A stretch of DNA of 64,000 bases, taken from positions 124,001-188,000 of the forward strand of contig NZ_RRCO01000006.1 of assembly GCF_003862475.1 (NCBI RefSeq), written 5' to 3'. Position 1 is the stretch's first letter. Each line of letters begins with the position of its first letter. A program made the position numbers and the translations under genes. The stretch is from Lachnoanaerobaculum gingivalis. GTDB lineage: Bacteria > Bacillota > Clostridia > Lachnospirales > Lachnospiraceae. The notes under the pieces were generated by a model. That model had not been told where the DNA came from, ran no database searches, and saw only the letters and a list, made by a program, of their open reading frames with translations. Positions 55,241 to 64,000 of this stretch are shown in pieces.

Positions 55241-57006
55241 TGGCAACTACAGGTATTATATTTGCAATAAACGGACCTATAGTGAAGACATCAAATGATT
55301 CCGGTTTTGAAATGCATGAGATGGTATATGTAGGAGAAGAAAATCTTGTAGGTGAGGTAATCGGACTTACTTCCGATGCAACCGTCATAGAAGTTTATGA
55401 GGAAACCGGCGGAATTAAGCCCGGTGAAATTGTAACAGGTACAGACGCTCCCGTTTCCGTAACTCTTGCGCCGGGTATCCTTAACAATATCTTTGACGGT
55501 ATTGAAAGACCTTTAAGTGAAATTGCAAAGGTTGACGGAACCTATATTTCCAGAGGTGTAAGTGTGGATTCACTTGATACAAAGAAACTTTGGAAAACAC
55601 ATATAACCGTAAAACCGGGACAGGCTATAGACGGCGGAACCATAATTGCCGAGGTGCCTGAAACACCGGCAATATTACATAGAGTAATGCTCTCTCCAAA
55701 CCTTAAGGGTTATGTTTTGGATGTGGTTGAAGACGGTGAGTATACGATAAATGACAAAATTCTCACTTTGCAGCTTGAAGACGGCAGTGAGATTCCAATC
55801 ACCATGACACAACACTGGCCTATTCGTGTTCCAAGACCTATAAAAAAGAGATTCCCGGCAAGCGTTCCGCTTATTACCGGTCAGAGAATTCTTGATACCC
55901 TCTTCCCTCTTGCAAAGGGAGGTACTGCAGCTGTTCCGGGCGGTTTCGGTACAGGTAAGACTATGACACAGCACCAGATTGCAAAATGGTCCGATGCAAA
56001 TATTATTATTTATATCGGTTGCGGTGAGCGTGGAAATGAGATGACTCAGGTTCTTGAGGAGTTCTCCGAACTTATCGATCCTAAGACCGGCAATCCTTTG
56101 ATGGACAGAACAACTCTTATCGCAAACACTTCAAATATGCCGGTTGCAGCCAGAGAGGCATCTCTTTATTCAGGACTGACACTTGCAGAATACTACCGTG
56201 ATATGGGTTATGATGTTGCAATCATGGCGGACTCAACATCAAGATGGGCTGAGGCTCTTCGTGAGATCTCAGGACGACTTGAGGAAATGCCTGCCGAGGA
56301 AGGTTTCCCGGCATATCTGGCTTCCAGACTTTCAGCATTCTATGAGAGAGCCGGCATGATGCAAAACTTAAACGGAAGTGAAGGCTCGGTATCAATTATC
56401 GGTGCGGTATCTCCACAGGGTGGTGATTTCTCCGAGCCTGTAACACAAAATACCAAGAGATTTGTACGTTGTTTCTGGGGACTTGATAAGAGACTTGCAT
56501 ATGCAAGACATTTCCCTGCTATACAGTGGCTTGACAGCTATTCCGAATACCTGACAGATCTTGCGCCTTGGTATGCTGAGCATGTGGATAAGAACTTTGT
56601 AGAATACAGAAACAGACTTGTATATATACTCAATCAGGAAGCATCTCTGATGGAAATAGTAAAACTTATAGGTGCGGATGTTTTGCCTGACGATCAGAAA
56701 CTTGTACTTGATATAGCGAAGGTTATAAGAGTAGGTTTCCTTCAGCAAAACGCCTTCCACAAGGATGATACTTGTGTTCCGCTGATAAAACAGTACAAAA
56801 TGATGGACGTTATACTCTATCTCTATCAGAAATCAAAAGCACTTGTTCATCAGGGTATGCCTATGAGTGTTTTGCATCAGGACAGTATTTGGGACAAAGT
56901 TTCTTCCATAAAGTATGATGTTCCTAATGATAAGCTCGAGATGTTGGATCAATACAAAAAAGATATTGACACATTCTACGAAAAAGTACTTGAAAAGAAT
57001 GCATAG
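55240..57006 (+). CDS. ntpA: A/V-type ATPase catalytic subunit A
   Basis: A 588-aa nucleotide-binding subunit that hydrolyses or makes ATP. The P-loop is [15 protein letters not shown] (near residue 232). [19 protein letters not shown] carries the catalytic Glu, and [27 protein letters not shown] is the family signature. The long non-homologous insert that marks A subunits lies at about 120-190. It alternates with subunit B in a hexamer. Its length and motifs are normal. Confidence 0.97.
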   Translation: MATTGIIFAINGPIVKTSNDSGFEMHEMVYVGEENLVGEVIGLTSDATVIEVYEETGGIKPGEIVTGTDAPVSVTLAPGILNNIFDGIERPLSEIAKVDGTYISRGVSVDSLDTKKLWKTHITVKPGQAIDGGTIIAEVPETPAILHRVMLSPNLKGYVLDVVEDGEYTINDKILTLQLEDGSEIPITMTQHWPIRVPRPIKKRFPASVPLITGQRILDTLFPLAKGGTAAVPGGFGTGKTMTQHQIAKWSDANIIIYIGCGERGNEMTQVLEEFSELIDPKTGNPLMDRTTLIANTSNMPVAAREASLYSGLTLAEYYRDMGYDVAIMADSTSRWAEALREISGRLEEMPAEEGFPAYLASRLSAFYERAGMMQNLNGSEGSVSIIGAVSPQGGDFSEPVTQNTKRFVRCFWGLDKRLAYARHFPAIQWLDSYSEYLTDLAPWYAEHVDKNFVEYRNRLVYILNQEASLMEIVKLIGADVLPDDQKLVLDIAKVIRVGFLQQNAFHKDDTCVPLIKQYKMMDVILYLYQKSKALVHQGMPMSVLHQDSIWDKVSSIKYDVPNDKLEMLDQYKKDIDTFYEKVLEKNA

Positions 57007-57016
57007 GAGGTAAAAC

Positions 57017-58444
57017 ATGTCAATAGAATACCTTGGACTTAGTTCCATAAACGGACCACTGGTAGTTCTTGAGGGTGTCAAGGGTGCTGCCTATGATGAG
57101 ATTGTAGAAATGACCGTAAACGGTAAAGAAAGACGTCTTGGCAAAATCATTGAAATAAACGGTGACAAAGCGGTAATACAGGTTTTTGAAGGAACCGACG
57201 GTATGGCACTTAGAAACACACATACCAAGCTTACAGGAAAGCCTATGGAAATAGGCGTTTCCGAGGCAATGTTCGGAAGAACTTTCAACGGTATCGGAGA
57301 ACCTATCGACGGACTTGGAAGTGTAGAGGCGGAAAAGACCATAGATGTAAACGGAAAGCCTTTAAATCCTGTCACAAGGGAATATCCGAGAAACTATATC
57401 AGAACCGGTATTTCCGCTATCGACGGACTTATGACACTTATCAGAGGTCAGAAGTTACCTATATTCTCAGGAAACGGCCTTCCACATGATGAACTTGCGG
57501 CACAGCTTGTTCGTCAATCTTCTTTGGGTGACAGCAACAATGATGATGAGAAGTTTGCGGTTGTATTTGCAGCCATGGGTGTAAAGCATGATGTGGCTGA
57601 TTTCTTCCAGAGAACATTTGCAGAGAGCGGTGTTAGTGACCATGTTATCACATTCATCAATCTTGCAAACGATCCTGTGGTTGAAAGACTTATTACTCCG
57701 AAGGTGGCTCTTACCGTTGCCGAGTATCTTGCCTTTGAAAAGGGCATGCATATACTTGTAATACTTACAGATATGACTTCTTTTGCAGAGGCAATGCGTG
57801 AGGTTTCATCTTCAAAGGGTGAGATTCCTTCAAGAAAAGGTTTCCCGGGATATCTTTATTCAGAGCTTGCCACCATATATGAGAGAGCGGGTATTGTAAA
57901 CGGTGTGAACGGTTCCGTTACACAGATTCCGATACTTACCATGCCGAATGATGATATCACTCACCCGATTCCCGATCTTACCGGGTATATAACCGAAGGA
58001 CAGATAGTTCTTGACAGAGACTTAAACGGTCAGTCAATCTATCCTCCTATCTCGGTACTTCCGTCTCTTTCAAGACTTATGAAGGACGGTATCGGTGAAG
58101 GCTTTACAAGAGCGGACCATCAGGATGTTGCAAATCAGCTCTTCTCTTCCTACTCTAAGGTAGGTGATGCCAGAGCACTTGCATCAGTTATCGGTGAGGA
58201 TGAATTGTCCGATACGGATAAACAATACCTTATATTCGGTAGAGCCTTTGAGCAGATGTTTATCGGTCAGTCTGTTAATGATAACAGAACAATATTTGAT
58301 ACCTTGGAAATCGGTTGGAAACTTCTGGGTCTGATGCCTAGAGGCGAGCTTGACAGAATAGATACAAAGGTACTTGATCAGTATTATAAGCCAACAGTAC
58401 TTGATGCAAACGGTGATATAGTTCCTGCTGCAGTAGAGGATTAA
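57017..58444 (+). CDS. ntpB: A/V-type ATPase subunit B
   Basis: A 475-aa non-catalytic nucleotide-type subunit. It has [19 protein letters not shown] where a P-loop would be, which lacks GKT as expected for [39 protein letters not shown] is a strong family signature (given here in two parts: [17 protein letters not shown] and [14 protein letters not shown]). AGGAGG lies seven bases before the ATG, ten bases after subunit A. Confidence 0.97.
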   Translation: MSIEYLGLSSINGPLVVLEGVKGAAYDEIVEMTVNGKERRLGKIIEINGDKAVIQVFEGTDGMALRNTHTKLTGKPMEIGVSEAMFGRTFNGIGEPIDGLGSVEAEKTIDVNGKPLNPVTREYPRNYIRTGISAIDGLMTLIRGQKLPIFSGNGLPHDELAAQLVRQSSLGDSNNDDEKFAVVFAAMGVKHDVADFFQRTFAESGVSDHVITFINLANDPVVERLITPKVALTVAEYLAFEKGMHILVILTDMTSFAEAMREVSSSKGEIPSRKGFPGYLYSELATIYERAGIVNGVNGSVTQIPILTMPNDDITHPIPDLTGYITEGQIVLDRDLNGQSIYPPISVLPSLSRLMKDGIGEGFTRADHQDVANQLFSSYSKVGDARALASVIGEDELSDTDKQYLIFGRAFEQMFIGQSVNDNRTIFDTLEIGWKLLGLMPRGELDRIDTKVLDQYYKPTVLDANGDIVPAAVED

Positions 58445-58446
58445 AT

Positions 58447-59064
58447 ATGAATATTAATACATTCCCGACAAAGGGTAATTTGATAGCCTCAAAAAACTCT
58501 CTGGCACTGGCAAGGCAGGGCTATGGCTTGATGGATAAGAAGAGAAATATTCTTATCCGCGAGCTTATGGGATTGATTGATGAGGCTAAGGAAATCCAAA
58601 AACAAATAGATACGACCTTCAGTGCCGCTTACAAGGCACTGATGTATGCAAATATCGAATTGGGTATCGACTTCGTATCGGATATCGCAGGTTCGGTGCC
58701 TGTTGAAGACAGTATACAGATAAAGACCAGGTCGGTAATGGGTACTGAAATACCTCTTGTAAGATTTGATGATTCTCCCATGGAGCCTACATATGCTTAT
58801 TACGCTACAAGAGAGTCACTTGATAAAGCCAGAGAATGCTTTAATGAAGTAAAAAGACTTACCGTAAGACTCTCCATGATAGAAAATTCCGCTTATCGTC
58901 TGGCAAGAAATATTAAAAAGACTCAAAAAAGAGCCAATGCCTTAAAGAATATCACTATTCCAACCTATGAAAATCTCACAAAGAGTATCACGAATGCTTT
59001 GGAAGAAAAGGATCGTGAGGAATTCACCAGGTTGAAGGTTATAAAGTCTTGGAAGGATGCATGA
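58447..59064 (+). CDS. ntpD: A/V-type ATPase subunit D (central stalk)
   Basis: A 205-aa helical hairpin protein that turns inside the A3B3 head. The opening FPTKGNLIASKNSLALARQG and the helix YGLMDKKRNILIRELM are the D signature. The C-terminal RVNALEN-like motif appears as RANALKNITIPTYEN. It closes the ATPase operon proper, and its stop overlaps the next start (ATGA). Confidence 0.95.
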   Translation: MNINTFPTKGNLIASKNSLALARQGYGLMDKKRNILIRELMGLIDEAKEIQKQIDTTFSAAYKALMYANIELGIDFVSDIAGSVPVEDSIQIKTRSVMGTEIPLVRFDDSPMEPTYAYYATRESLDKARECFNEVKRLTVRLSMIENSAYRLARNIKKTQKRANALKNITIPTYENLTKSITNALEEKDREEFTRLKVIKSWKDA

Positions 59065-59750
59065 TGAAAATACTTAGATTCTTTTTAGGAATTATTTTAA
59101 GCTTTTCACTGATGTTTATCGTATTGGTTACATCCATAGAAATTGCGGCATATTCCGACTTCTCTTTTTATGAAAAAGAATATAAGAAATATGCTGTAAC
59201 AAGCTATGTGGATATTTCAATGCCGGATCTTATGAATGTTACAAAAGAAATGATGAGCTATCTGAAAGGTGACAGAGAAAAGCTCTCCGATATAAATGCA
59301 AATATCGCAGGAATCCCCGACACGGCTTTCTTTAATGAAAGAGAGGTTGCACATATGGAGGATGTACGAGGTCTTTTTGTAGGAGCTGTTTATCTTCGAT
59401 ATATACTTATAGCGGTCAGTATTCTTTGCATTATAGCGGCAAAATTATTAAAAGGTAAAGTATTTTCATTTCTGTCAAATGTACTTACATTCGGCACTTT
59501 AATTACTCTGGCCATAACTGCCGTTTTGGTATTTCTTATTGCCGGAGATTTTGAAAAATATTTTATAATCTTCCACCATATCTTTTTTAACAATGATTTG
59601 TGGATGCTTGACCCGGCTACCGACAATTTGATAAATATAGTGCCACAGGGCTTCTTTATGGATATGTCTAAAAGAATTATGATAGTATTTTCCGCTTTTA
59701 TCCTGTCTATGATAGGTAGCGGTGTGGTTTTAAAGAAAATTTTTAAATAA
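59061..59750 (+). CDS. DUF1461 / TIGR01906-type integral membrane protein
   Basis: A 229-aa membrane protein with four helices: residues about 5-25, 112-130, 137-160 and 205-225. The outer loop between helices one and two has FYEKEYKKYAV, MPDLMNVTKEMMSYLKGDRE and FFNEREVAHMEDVRGLF, which are the marks of this widely spread family of unknown role. The start is the ATG at 59061, which overlaps the subunit D stop and has GGAAGG upstream. Its link to the ATPase operon may be only transcriptional. A terminator follows. Confidence 0.85.
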   Translation: MMKILRFFLGIILSFSLMFIVLVTSIEIAAYSDFSFYEKEYKKYAVTSYVDISMPDLMNVTKEMMSYLKGDREKLSDINANIAGIPDTAFFNEREVAHMEDVRGLFVGAVYLRYILIAVSILCIIAAKLLKGKVFSFLSNVLTFGTLITLAITAVLVFLIAGDFEKYFIIFHHIFFNNDLWMLDPATDNLINIVPQGFFMDMSKRIMIVFSAFILSMIGSGVVLKKIFK

Positions 59751-59756
59751 TTTTTA

Positions 59757-59793
59757 TAATAAGGTGTATGTATCTTACTTACACCTTATTTTT
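59757..59793 (+). terminator. intrinsic terminator of the ATPase operon
   Basis: AAGGTGTA (59761-59768) pairs with TACACCTT (59780-59787), flanked by ATA/TAT pairs, then ATTTTTAT. It lies ten bases after the DUF1461 stop. Confidence 0.8.
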
Positions 59794-59862
59794 ATATTTG
59801 CATATAATATGATATTATGATAAATTATGACTTTAGAAAAATATTTTCTTAGGAGGTTATTT

Positions 59863-61539
59863 ATGAAGAAAAAATGGTGGCATGGTAAAGTTGCTTATCA
59901 AATATATCCAAAAAGTTTTAATGATACTACAGGAAGCGGTATAGGTGACCTGAGAGGTATTACAGAAAAACTTGACTATTTAAAAGTTCTCGGAGTTGAC
60001 ATAATATGGTTGTCTCCTTGTTACTGCTCTCCTTTTGCAGATCAGGGCTATGATATTTCAGACTACTACAATATAGATCCCGTATTCGGAAATATGGACG
60101 ATATGGATGAACTTTTGGCAGAAGCTAAAAAAAGAGATATGTACATCCTTATGGACCTTGTAGTAAATCACTGCTCAGACGAGCATGAGTGGTTTAAAAA
60201 AGCTATGGAAGATCCTGACGGAGAATATGGAAAGTACTTCTATATCGAAGAAGGTAAGGACGGCAAAGAGCCTAATAACTGGCGCTCTTACTTTGGCGGA
60301 AGTGCATGGGAAAAGATCCCCGGTACGAACAAGTACTATCTTCACCTCTTCCATAAAAAGCAACCTGACCTCAACTGGGAAAACAAAAAAGTTCGTGAAG
60401 AAATATATACAATGATCAACTGGTGGCTTGAGAGAGGACTTGCAGGCTTTAGAATTGATGCCATTATAAATATAAAGAAGGCTCTACCTATAATTGACTA
60501 TTGCTACCCACCCGATAGAGAAGACGGCTTTGTGGAGACACATAGAATGCTTGAGGATGCTATAGGTGTAGGTGACTTCCTTACAGAACTTAAAAATGAA
60601 ACATTTGCCAAGCATGACGCTTTCACAGTCGGTGAAGTATTTGACGAGCGTGAAGAGGATATTCCTCTTTTCATCGGTGATGACGGCTATTTTTCAAGTA
60701 TGTTTGACTTCAATGAGACAATATTCGGAAAGAGTAGGAACGGTTGGTATGACTGCAAGCCTATCACCCCTGATGACTATAAGAGATGCTGCTTTGAGAC
60801 TCAGGAAAAAATCGGTGATATCGGAATGATTTCCACCATTATCGAAAACCATGATGAGCCAAGAGGTGTGAGCCACTATATCCCTGCAGACGAGCTTAGC
60901 GAAACCGCAAAAAAATTCCTCGGTACAATGCAGTTTATGCTTCGTGGACTTCCGTTTATATATCAGGGCCAGGAAATAGGTATGGAGAATGTAAACTTCA
61001 CCTCTATGGACCAAATAGATGATATATCAACCCGTGACCAGTATAAAGTAGCAATTGAAGCCGGACTTTCTCCGGAAGAAGCATTTGCGGCCGTAAAGCA
61101 TTACAGCCGTGACAACAGCCGTACTCCTTTCCAGTGGGATGACAGCAAAAATGCAGGATTTACAACAGGAAACCCATGGCTTATGGTAAGCCCTGACTAT
61201 AAGAGAATCAATGCGGCATCACAAATAAATGATCCTGACTCCCTGCTCTCTTACTATAAAAAACTTACCGCTCTCAGAAAAAATCCGGAATATTCCGAGA
61301 CTGTGGTATATGGTAAGACCGTACCGTATCTCCCTGAGGTAGAGAAACTTATGGCATTTAAGAGAGTTTCAGATAATCAGACTTTACTTGTACTCGGCAA
61401 CTTCCAGACCAAGCCGCAGACTGTAAAACTTCCTTCAAAATGTAAAAAGGTTGTTTTAAACAATGTGGAAAATGTTGACTTTGTATCAGATACAGAGATA
61501 AGGCTTGAAGGATACCAGGCACTTGTGATTGAAATCTAA
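59863..61539 (+). CDS. alpha-glucosidase, glycoside hydrolase family 13 (oligo-1,6-glucosidase type)
   Basis: A 558-aa cytosolic enzyme with a (beta/alpha)8 barrel. The start MKKKWWHGKVAYQIYPKSF and the motif LMDLVVNHCSDEHEWF are typical of the MalL/DexB group. The nucleophile Asp lies in GLAGFRIDAIIN, the acid Glu in AFTVGEVFDE, and the third Asp in IIENHDEPRG. QPDLNWEN is the QPDLN-type fifth region of oligo-1,6-glucosidases. It should split short alpha-1,6 or alpha-1,4 oligosaccharides to glucose; exact specificity is not shown. AGGAGG lies seven bases before the ATG at 59863; an in-frame ATG 12 codons earlier lacks a site. Confidence 0.93.
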   Translation: MKKKWWHGKVAYQIYPKSFNDTTGSGIGDLRGITEKLDYLKVLGVDIIWLSPCYCSPFADQGYDISDYYNIDPVFGNMDDMDELLAEAKKRDMYILMDLVVNHCSDEHEWFKKAMEDPDGEYGKYFYIEEGKDGKEPNNWRSYFGGSAWEKIPGTNKYYLHLFHKKQPDLNWENKKVREEIYTMINWWLERGLAGFRIDAIINIKKALPIIDYCYPPDREDGFVETHRMLEDAIGVGDFLTELKNETFAKHDAFTVGEVFDEREEDIPLFIGDDGYFSSMFDFNETIFGKSRNGWYDCKPITPDDYKRCCFETQEKIGDIGMISTIIENHDEPRGVSHYIPADELSETAKKFLGTMQFMLRGLPFIYQGQEIGMENVNFTSMDQIDDISTRDQYKVAIEAGLSPEEAFAAVKHYSRDNSRTPFQWDDSKNAGFTTGNPWLMVSPDYKRINAASQINDPDSLLSYYKKLTALRKNPEYSETVVYGKTVPYLPEVEKLMAFKRVSDNQTLLVLGNFQTKPQTVKLPSKCKKVVLNNVENVDFVSDTEIRLEGYQALVIEI

Positions 61540-61541
61540 AA

Positions 61542-61578
61542 AAAAATTTGCTGTTGCACTGTATAAAAGTGCAACAGC
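61542..61578 (-). terminator. intrinsic terminator of the restriction-modification operon
   Basis: GCTGTTGCACT (61550-61560) and AGTGCAACAGC (61568-61578) form a perfect 11-bp stem, followed on the minus strand by AAATTTTTTTTT. It lies 26 bases after the endonuclease stop and close to the GH13 stop on the other strand. Confidence 0.88.
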
Positions 61579-61604
61579 CAAATAAGTAAATAAATATAAT
61601 TATA

Positions 61605-62474
61605 CTATATGAATTTCTTTTTTATTATTCCGTTCTTTAAGTCTGCAATATTATATAAATCTTTCTGTATTAAAAATGTCTCATTTAAGTTTCCCTTTGC
61701 TTTTTGCCATCCTGCTCCGTCTGTAAACCAGACAAAGTGAACATTTTCAATTCCATCTGCTTCTAATGATATAGTTTTAAAGCTTCTTGCAGTCTCATTG
61801 AGTTTAGAGCCCCCTGAAGAATAGCAATTACATTCACATATATAGACATCTCTACTCCCCTCCGGCTTCACTACAAAGTCAAATCTTTTCTTAGCAATGC
61901 CATCAGCACTAATTGTTGAAAGATCATATCCCCATTTTTTCTCTACGTCATGTAGATACATCTCTTTGAAATATGTAATATCCTTTTTAAACCCTGCTTC
62001 TTTTATAAAGAACTCGACCAGATCCTCCATCTGATCTCCACCTCTGTTTTTTCTTGCATTACTATCCAAGCCAATATTGATTCCAAGACCCACATCTAAT
62101 AAATCACCAATAACATGACTCTGTAGGAGCTCAAAAATTCCTGTTTTTCGCATAAATTCAACATACAACTCCACATCATAATTCATATTATTAAAATTAA
62201 AATCGAGTCTTCTGTCATTCTCTGTAATCGCAATGGTATCTTCTCTAACTGCCAATAACAATGGTATGGCTTTTATACATTCAGGATATTCCCTAACTAA
62301 ATCTCTAAACTCATCCTCAATATTCTCAACACCTTTTAATGTATTTAATAAAGCCAATTGTCTTTTAACTTTAGCTGTATTCTTATAAGCGGTACTATAG
62401 TTTACATAATAATTCCAACTATTTATATTATCTGTAAATGAATTTAACCACTCTTCAAAATTCCTATTTGTCAT
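61605..62474 (-). CDS. dpnB: type II restriction endonuclease, DpnII family
   Basis: A 289-aa nuclease. FRDLVREYPECIKAIPLLLAVRE and the later GGDQMEDLVEFFIKEAGF match the DpnII/MboI family. FDFVVKPEGSRDVYICECNCYSSGGSKLNE (given in part as FDFVVKPEG and YICECNCYSSGGSK) holds the PD-(D/E)xK-like acidic core. WFTDGAGWQKAKGNLNETF is the closing signature. It cuts unmethylated GATC. Its start lies 11 bases inside the dpnA methylase gene, an overlap that helps delay toxin over antidote. Confidence 0.92.
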   Translation of the reverse strand: MTNRNFEEWLNSFTDNINSWNYYVNYSTAYKNTAKVKRQLALLNTLKGVENIEDEFRDLVREYPECIKAIPLLLAVREDTIAITENDRRLDFNFNNMNYDVELYVEFMRKTGIFELLQSHVIGDLLDVGLGINIGLDSNARKNRGGDQMEDLVEFFIKEAGFKKDITYFKEMYLHDVEKKWGYDLSTISADGIAKKRFDFVVKPEGSRDVYICECNCYSSGGSKLNETARSFKTISLEADGIENVHFVWFTDGAGWQKAKGNLNETFLIQKDLYNIADLKNGIIKKKFI

Positions 62475-63264
62475 TAACCGTCTCCAATCGTAATTTTGTA
62501 ATATGTAGATATTCCTCTTCTATATCAATTCCTATAAACAATCTGCCCAGCCTGTTTGCTACCACTCCTGTTGTGCCTGACCCACAAAACGGATCTAATA
62601 TAATATCTCCGGGATGCGTGGATGCTTGTATTATCCTATCCAGTAAATATTCCGGCTTTTGAGTCGGATGTTTACCATATTTTTTCTCTGATGGTTTAGT
62701 TAAACCTCCTGTCCAAACATCCTTCATCTGTTTTCCAGCATTATACTCTTTCATTAGTTTATAATTAAAAAAATGATTAGCTTTTTTATCGGCCTTCTGT
62801 GCCCACAGTATGGTTTCTGTTGAATGTGTAAAACATTTGCAAGCAAGATTTGGTGGAGGATTTGTTTTTTGCCATGTAATATTATTGATAATTTTAAAAC
62901 CTTCCTGTTCAAGAGCCATACCGATAGAATAAATATTATGTAATGTACCGGAAATCCAAATACTTCCATCCGGCTTTAAAGCTTTCTTACAAAGTCTAAT
63001 CCATTTTCTGTTAAATCTATGCTTTTCAGTAACATTTACCGAAGTGTTTCCAATCTTATCCCACTCTCCTTTATTAACTGAAACCATTTTACCACCACTA
63101 CATGTTACCCCACCACTGCTCAAAAAATATGGAGGATCTGCAAATATCATATCTATACTTTCAGGTTTTACTTTTTTTAATACCTGAAATAAATCTCCTA
63201 ATATTATTTGAGAATACTCATTTTCATAGAAATACTTCTGGTTCTTACAAAATAATCTTTGCAT
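62464..63264 (-). CDS. dpnA: DNA adenine methyltransferase, DpnA type
   Basis: A 266-aa beta-type N6-adenine methylase. The catalytic DPPY motif IFADPPYFLSSGG comes first (near residue 43) and the AdoMet motif DPFCGSGTTGVVANRLG comes last (near 230), with a target region in between. DpnA in Streptococcus methylates GATC in single-stranded DNA too. The start is the ATG at 63262-63264, with AAAGGA eight bases upstream; the ATG three codons earlier overlaps that site. It is the middle gene in the dpnM-dpnA-dpnB order. Confidence 0.9.
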   Translation of the reverse strand: MQRLFCKNQKYFYENEYSQIILGDLFQVLKKVKPESIDMIFADPPYFLSSGGVTCSGGKMVSVNKGEWDKIGNTSVNVTEKHRFNRKWIRLCKKALKPDGSIWISGTLHNIYSIGMALEQEGFKIINNITWQKTNPPPNLACKCFTHSTETILWAQKADKKANHFFNYKLMKEYNAGKQMKDVWTGGLTKPSEKKYGKHPTQKPEYLLDRIIQASTHPGDIILDPFCGSGTTGVVANRLGRLFIGIDIEEEYLHITKLRLETVNDK

Positions 63265-63276
63265 TTGAAACATCCT

Positions 63277-64000
63277 TTAATAATTACAAATAATTACCTC
63301 TTCCCCGGTCCTTTTAGATGCATCTGAGTTTATCATTCTCTTCACACTGACAATATCTATTTTATAACCCTTATTTCCATATAGACTATTGATAAAATCT
63401 GTATTATGATTTGTGAGCATACAATAACAACCTCTATCCGTCAGCTTATCAAACACCTTTGCAAGTCTTTTATGACTCTCTATATCAAAACCCTCTTTAG
63501 TATAAGATTCAAATGATGTAGGATTTAATGGCGCATATGGACTGTCCAAAAACACAAAATCACCCTTTCCTGCACCTTGACATGCCACTTCAAAATCTCC
63601 TGACATAATGGTTACATTCTTTAAATAATCTGAAACTACCATTATTGATTCTTCATCAATAGATTCCCTCTTACTATTATTGTACGGAACATTAAATAAT
63701 CCTTTGCCATTAACTCTGTATAATCCATTAAAACAATGCTTATTTATAAATACAAATAGTGCTGCCAATTCTATATCAAACTCATCTTTCATTAATTTAT
63801 CATTATAATGCTCTCTTAATGAGTAATAATATGTTTTTCCATCTTCTCCTATTTTAGAGTCTATTTCTTTCACACATTCAATAAACTGCTTTGGACTATT
63901 CGCTATTACTTTATATGTATTAATTAAAGATTCATTAATATCATTAATTAATGCATTTTTAGGTTGCAGTCCAAATAAAACTGCCCCTCCACCTATAAAA
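63277..64000 (-). CDS. dpnM: Dam-type DNA adenine methyltransferase, DpnM type (cut by window edge)
   Basis: The open frame runs off the right edge; at least 240 codons are seen. It opens in the window with FIGGGAVLFGLQPKNALIND, which is the FxGGG AdoMet motif and the start of the alpha-type Dam family. The middle has FVFINKHCFNGLYRVNGKGLFNVPY, the classic Dam segment. The catalytic motif reads VFLDSPYAPL, with DSPY in place of the commoner DPPY. It protects GATC sites from the DpnII-like nuclease two genes on. The N-terminus is outside the window. Confidence 0.92.
   Translation of the reverse strand, partial: FIGGGAVLFGLQPKNALINDINESLINTYKVIANSPKQFIECVKEIDSKIGEDGKTYYYSLREHYNDKLMKDEFDIELAALFVFINKHCFNGLYRVNGKGLFNVPYNNSKRESIDEESIMVVSDYLKNVTIMSGDFEVACQGAGKGDFVFLDSPYAPLNPTSFESYTKEGFDIESHKRLAKVFDKLTDRGCYCMLTNHNTDFINSLYGNKGYKIDIVSVKRMINSDASKRTGEEVIICNY

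Noticed and set aside
1-64000. CRISPR arrays, tRNA or rRNA genes
   Set aside because: No regularly spaced repeats, no tRNA cloverleaf and no rRNA-like stretch were noticed while reading; a covariance search would be needed to exclude a degenerate tRNA.

Overview
The window reads as chromosomal DNA of a low-GC Gram-positive anaerobe of the class Clostridia, most likely a Lachnospiraceae. Four things point there: an A/V-type rotary ATPase operon, a giant (R)-2-hydroxyacyl-CoA dehydratase activase-type protein, a T-box leader on the tryptophan operon, and Shine-Dalgarno sites of the AGGAGG type before most genes. The genus cannot be fixed from this sequence alone.

Layout. 1-6.6 kb (minus strand): housekeeping genes murI (partial), ddl, a GntR/FCD regulator, ispE, a GNAT acetyltransferase, a cyclophilin, pyruvate kinase, and a rhomboid-fold membrane protein that has lost the catalytic serine. 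6.9-7.8 kb: a lone lipoprotein. 8.4-11.5 kb (minus): a three-gene module of DUF262 protein, DUF3696-like ATPase and DUF4160-tailed protein, with the look of a defence system. 11.7-13.7 kb: a complete IS1634-family element. 13.8-21.7 kb (plus): a promoter, a Trp-type T-box and the operon aroF-trpEG-trpDCFBA, with a 192-nt imperfect palindrome lodged between trpG and trpD. 22.0-26.3 kb: the 1420-aa activase-type protein.

26.3-38.3 kb is a decayed accessory island. It holds an AbiE type IV toxin-antitoxin pair whose toxin is internally deleted, and two direct-repeat copies of a HigA-like antitoxin, each preceded by a stub of its toxin. Between those repeats lies a four-gene dynamin-like GTPase cassette. 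Its second GTPase is split by an IS1380 element with a clean 5-bp target duplication, and removing the element restores one open frame of 908 codons. The cassette promoter has nine TA units between its -35 and -10 boxes. The island also contains a solo IS1380 end, a frameshifted mini-lipoprotein, a transposase remnant and a YhcG-type PDDEXK nuclease.

38.4-40.6 kb (plus): a radical-SAM/DUF4130 pair for predicted DNA repair, with two LexA-like boxes on its promoter and start codon. 40.7-50.1 kb (minus): an oligopeptide ABC transporter oppBCDF followed by three tandem oppA paralogues, with a terminator-like hairpin just after the predicted transcription start. 50.5-59.75 kb (plus): the A/V-type ATPase operon (G/H, C, I, K, F, E, A, B, D) and a DUF1461 membrane protein. 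59.9-61.5 kb: a GH13 alpha-glucosidase. 61.6 kb to the end (minus): a DpnII-like restriction-modification operon (dpnM partial, dpnA, dpnB) for GATC sites.

The core genes cover wall precursors, isoprenoids, glycolysis, tryptophan synthesis, peptide uptake and ion-motive ATP turnover. Most of the novelty lies in the defence-like modules and in the insertion-sequence traffic around them. No tRNA, rRNA or CRISPR array was seen.
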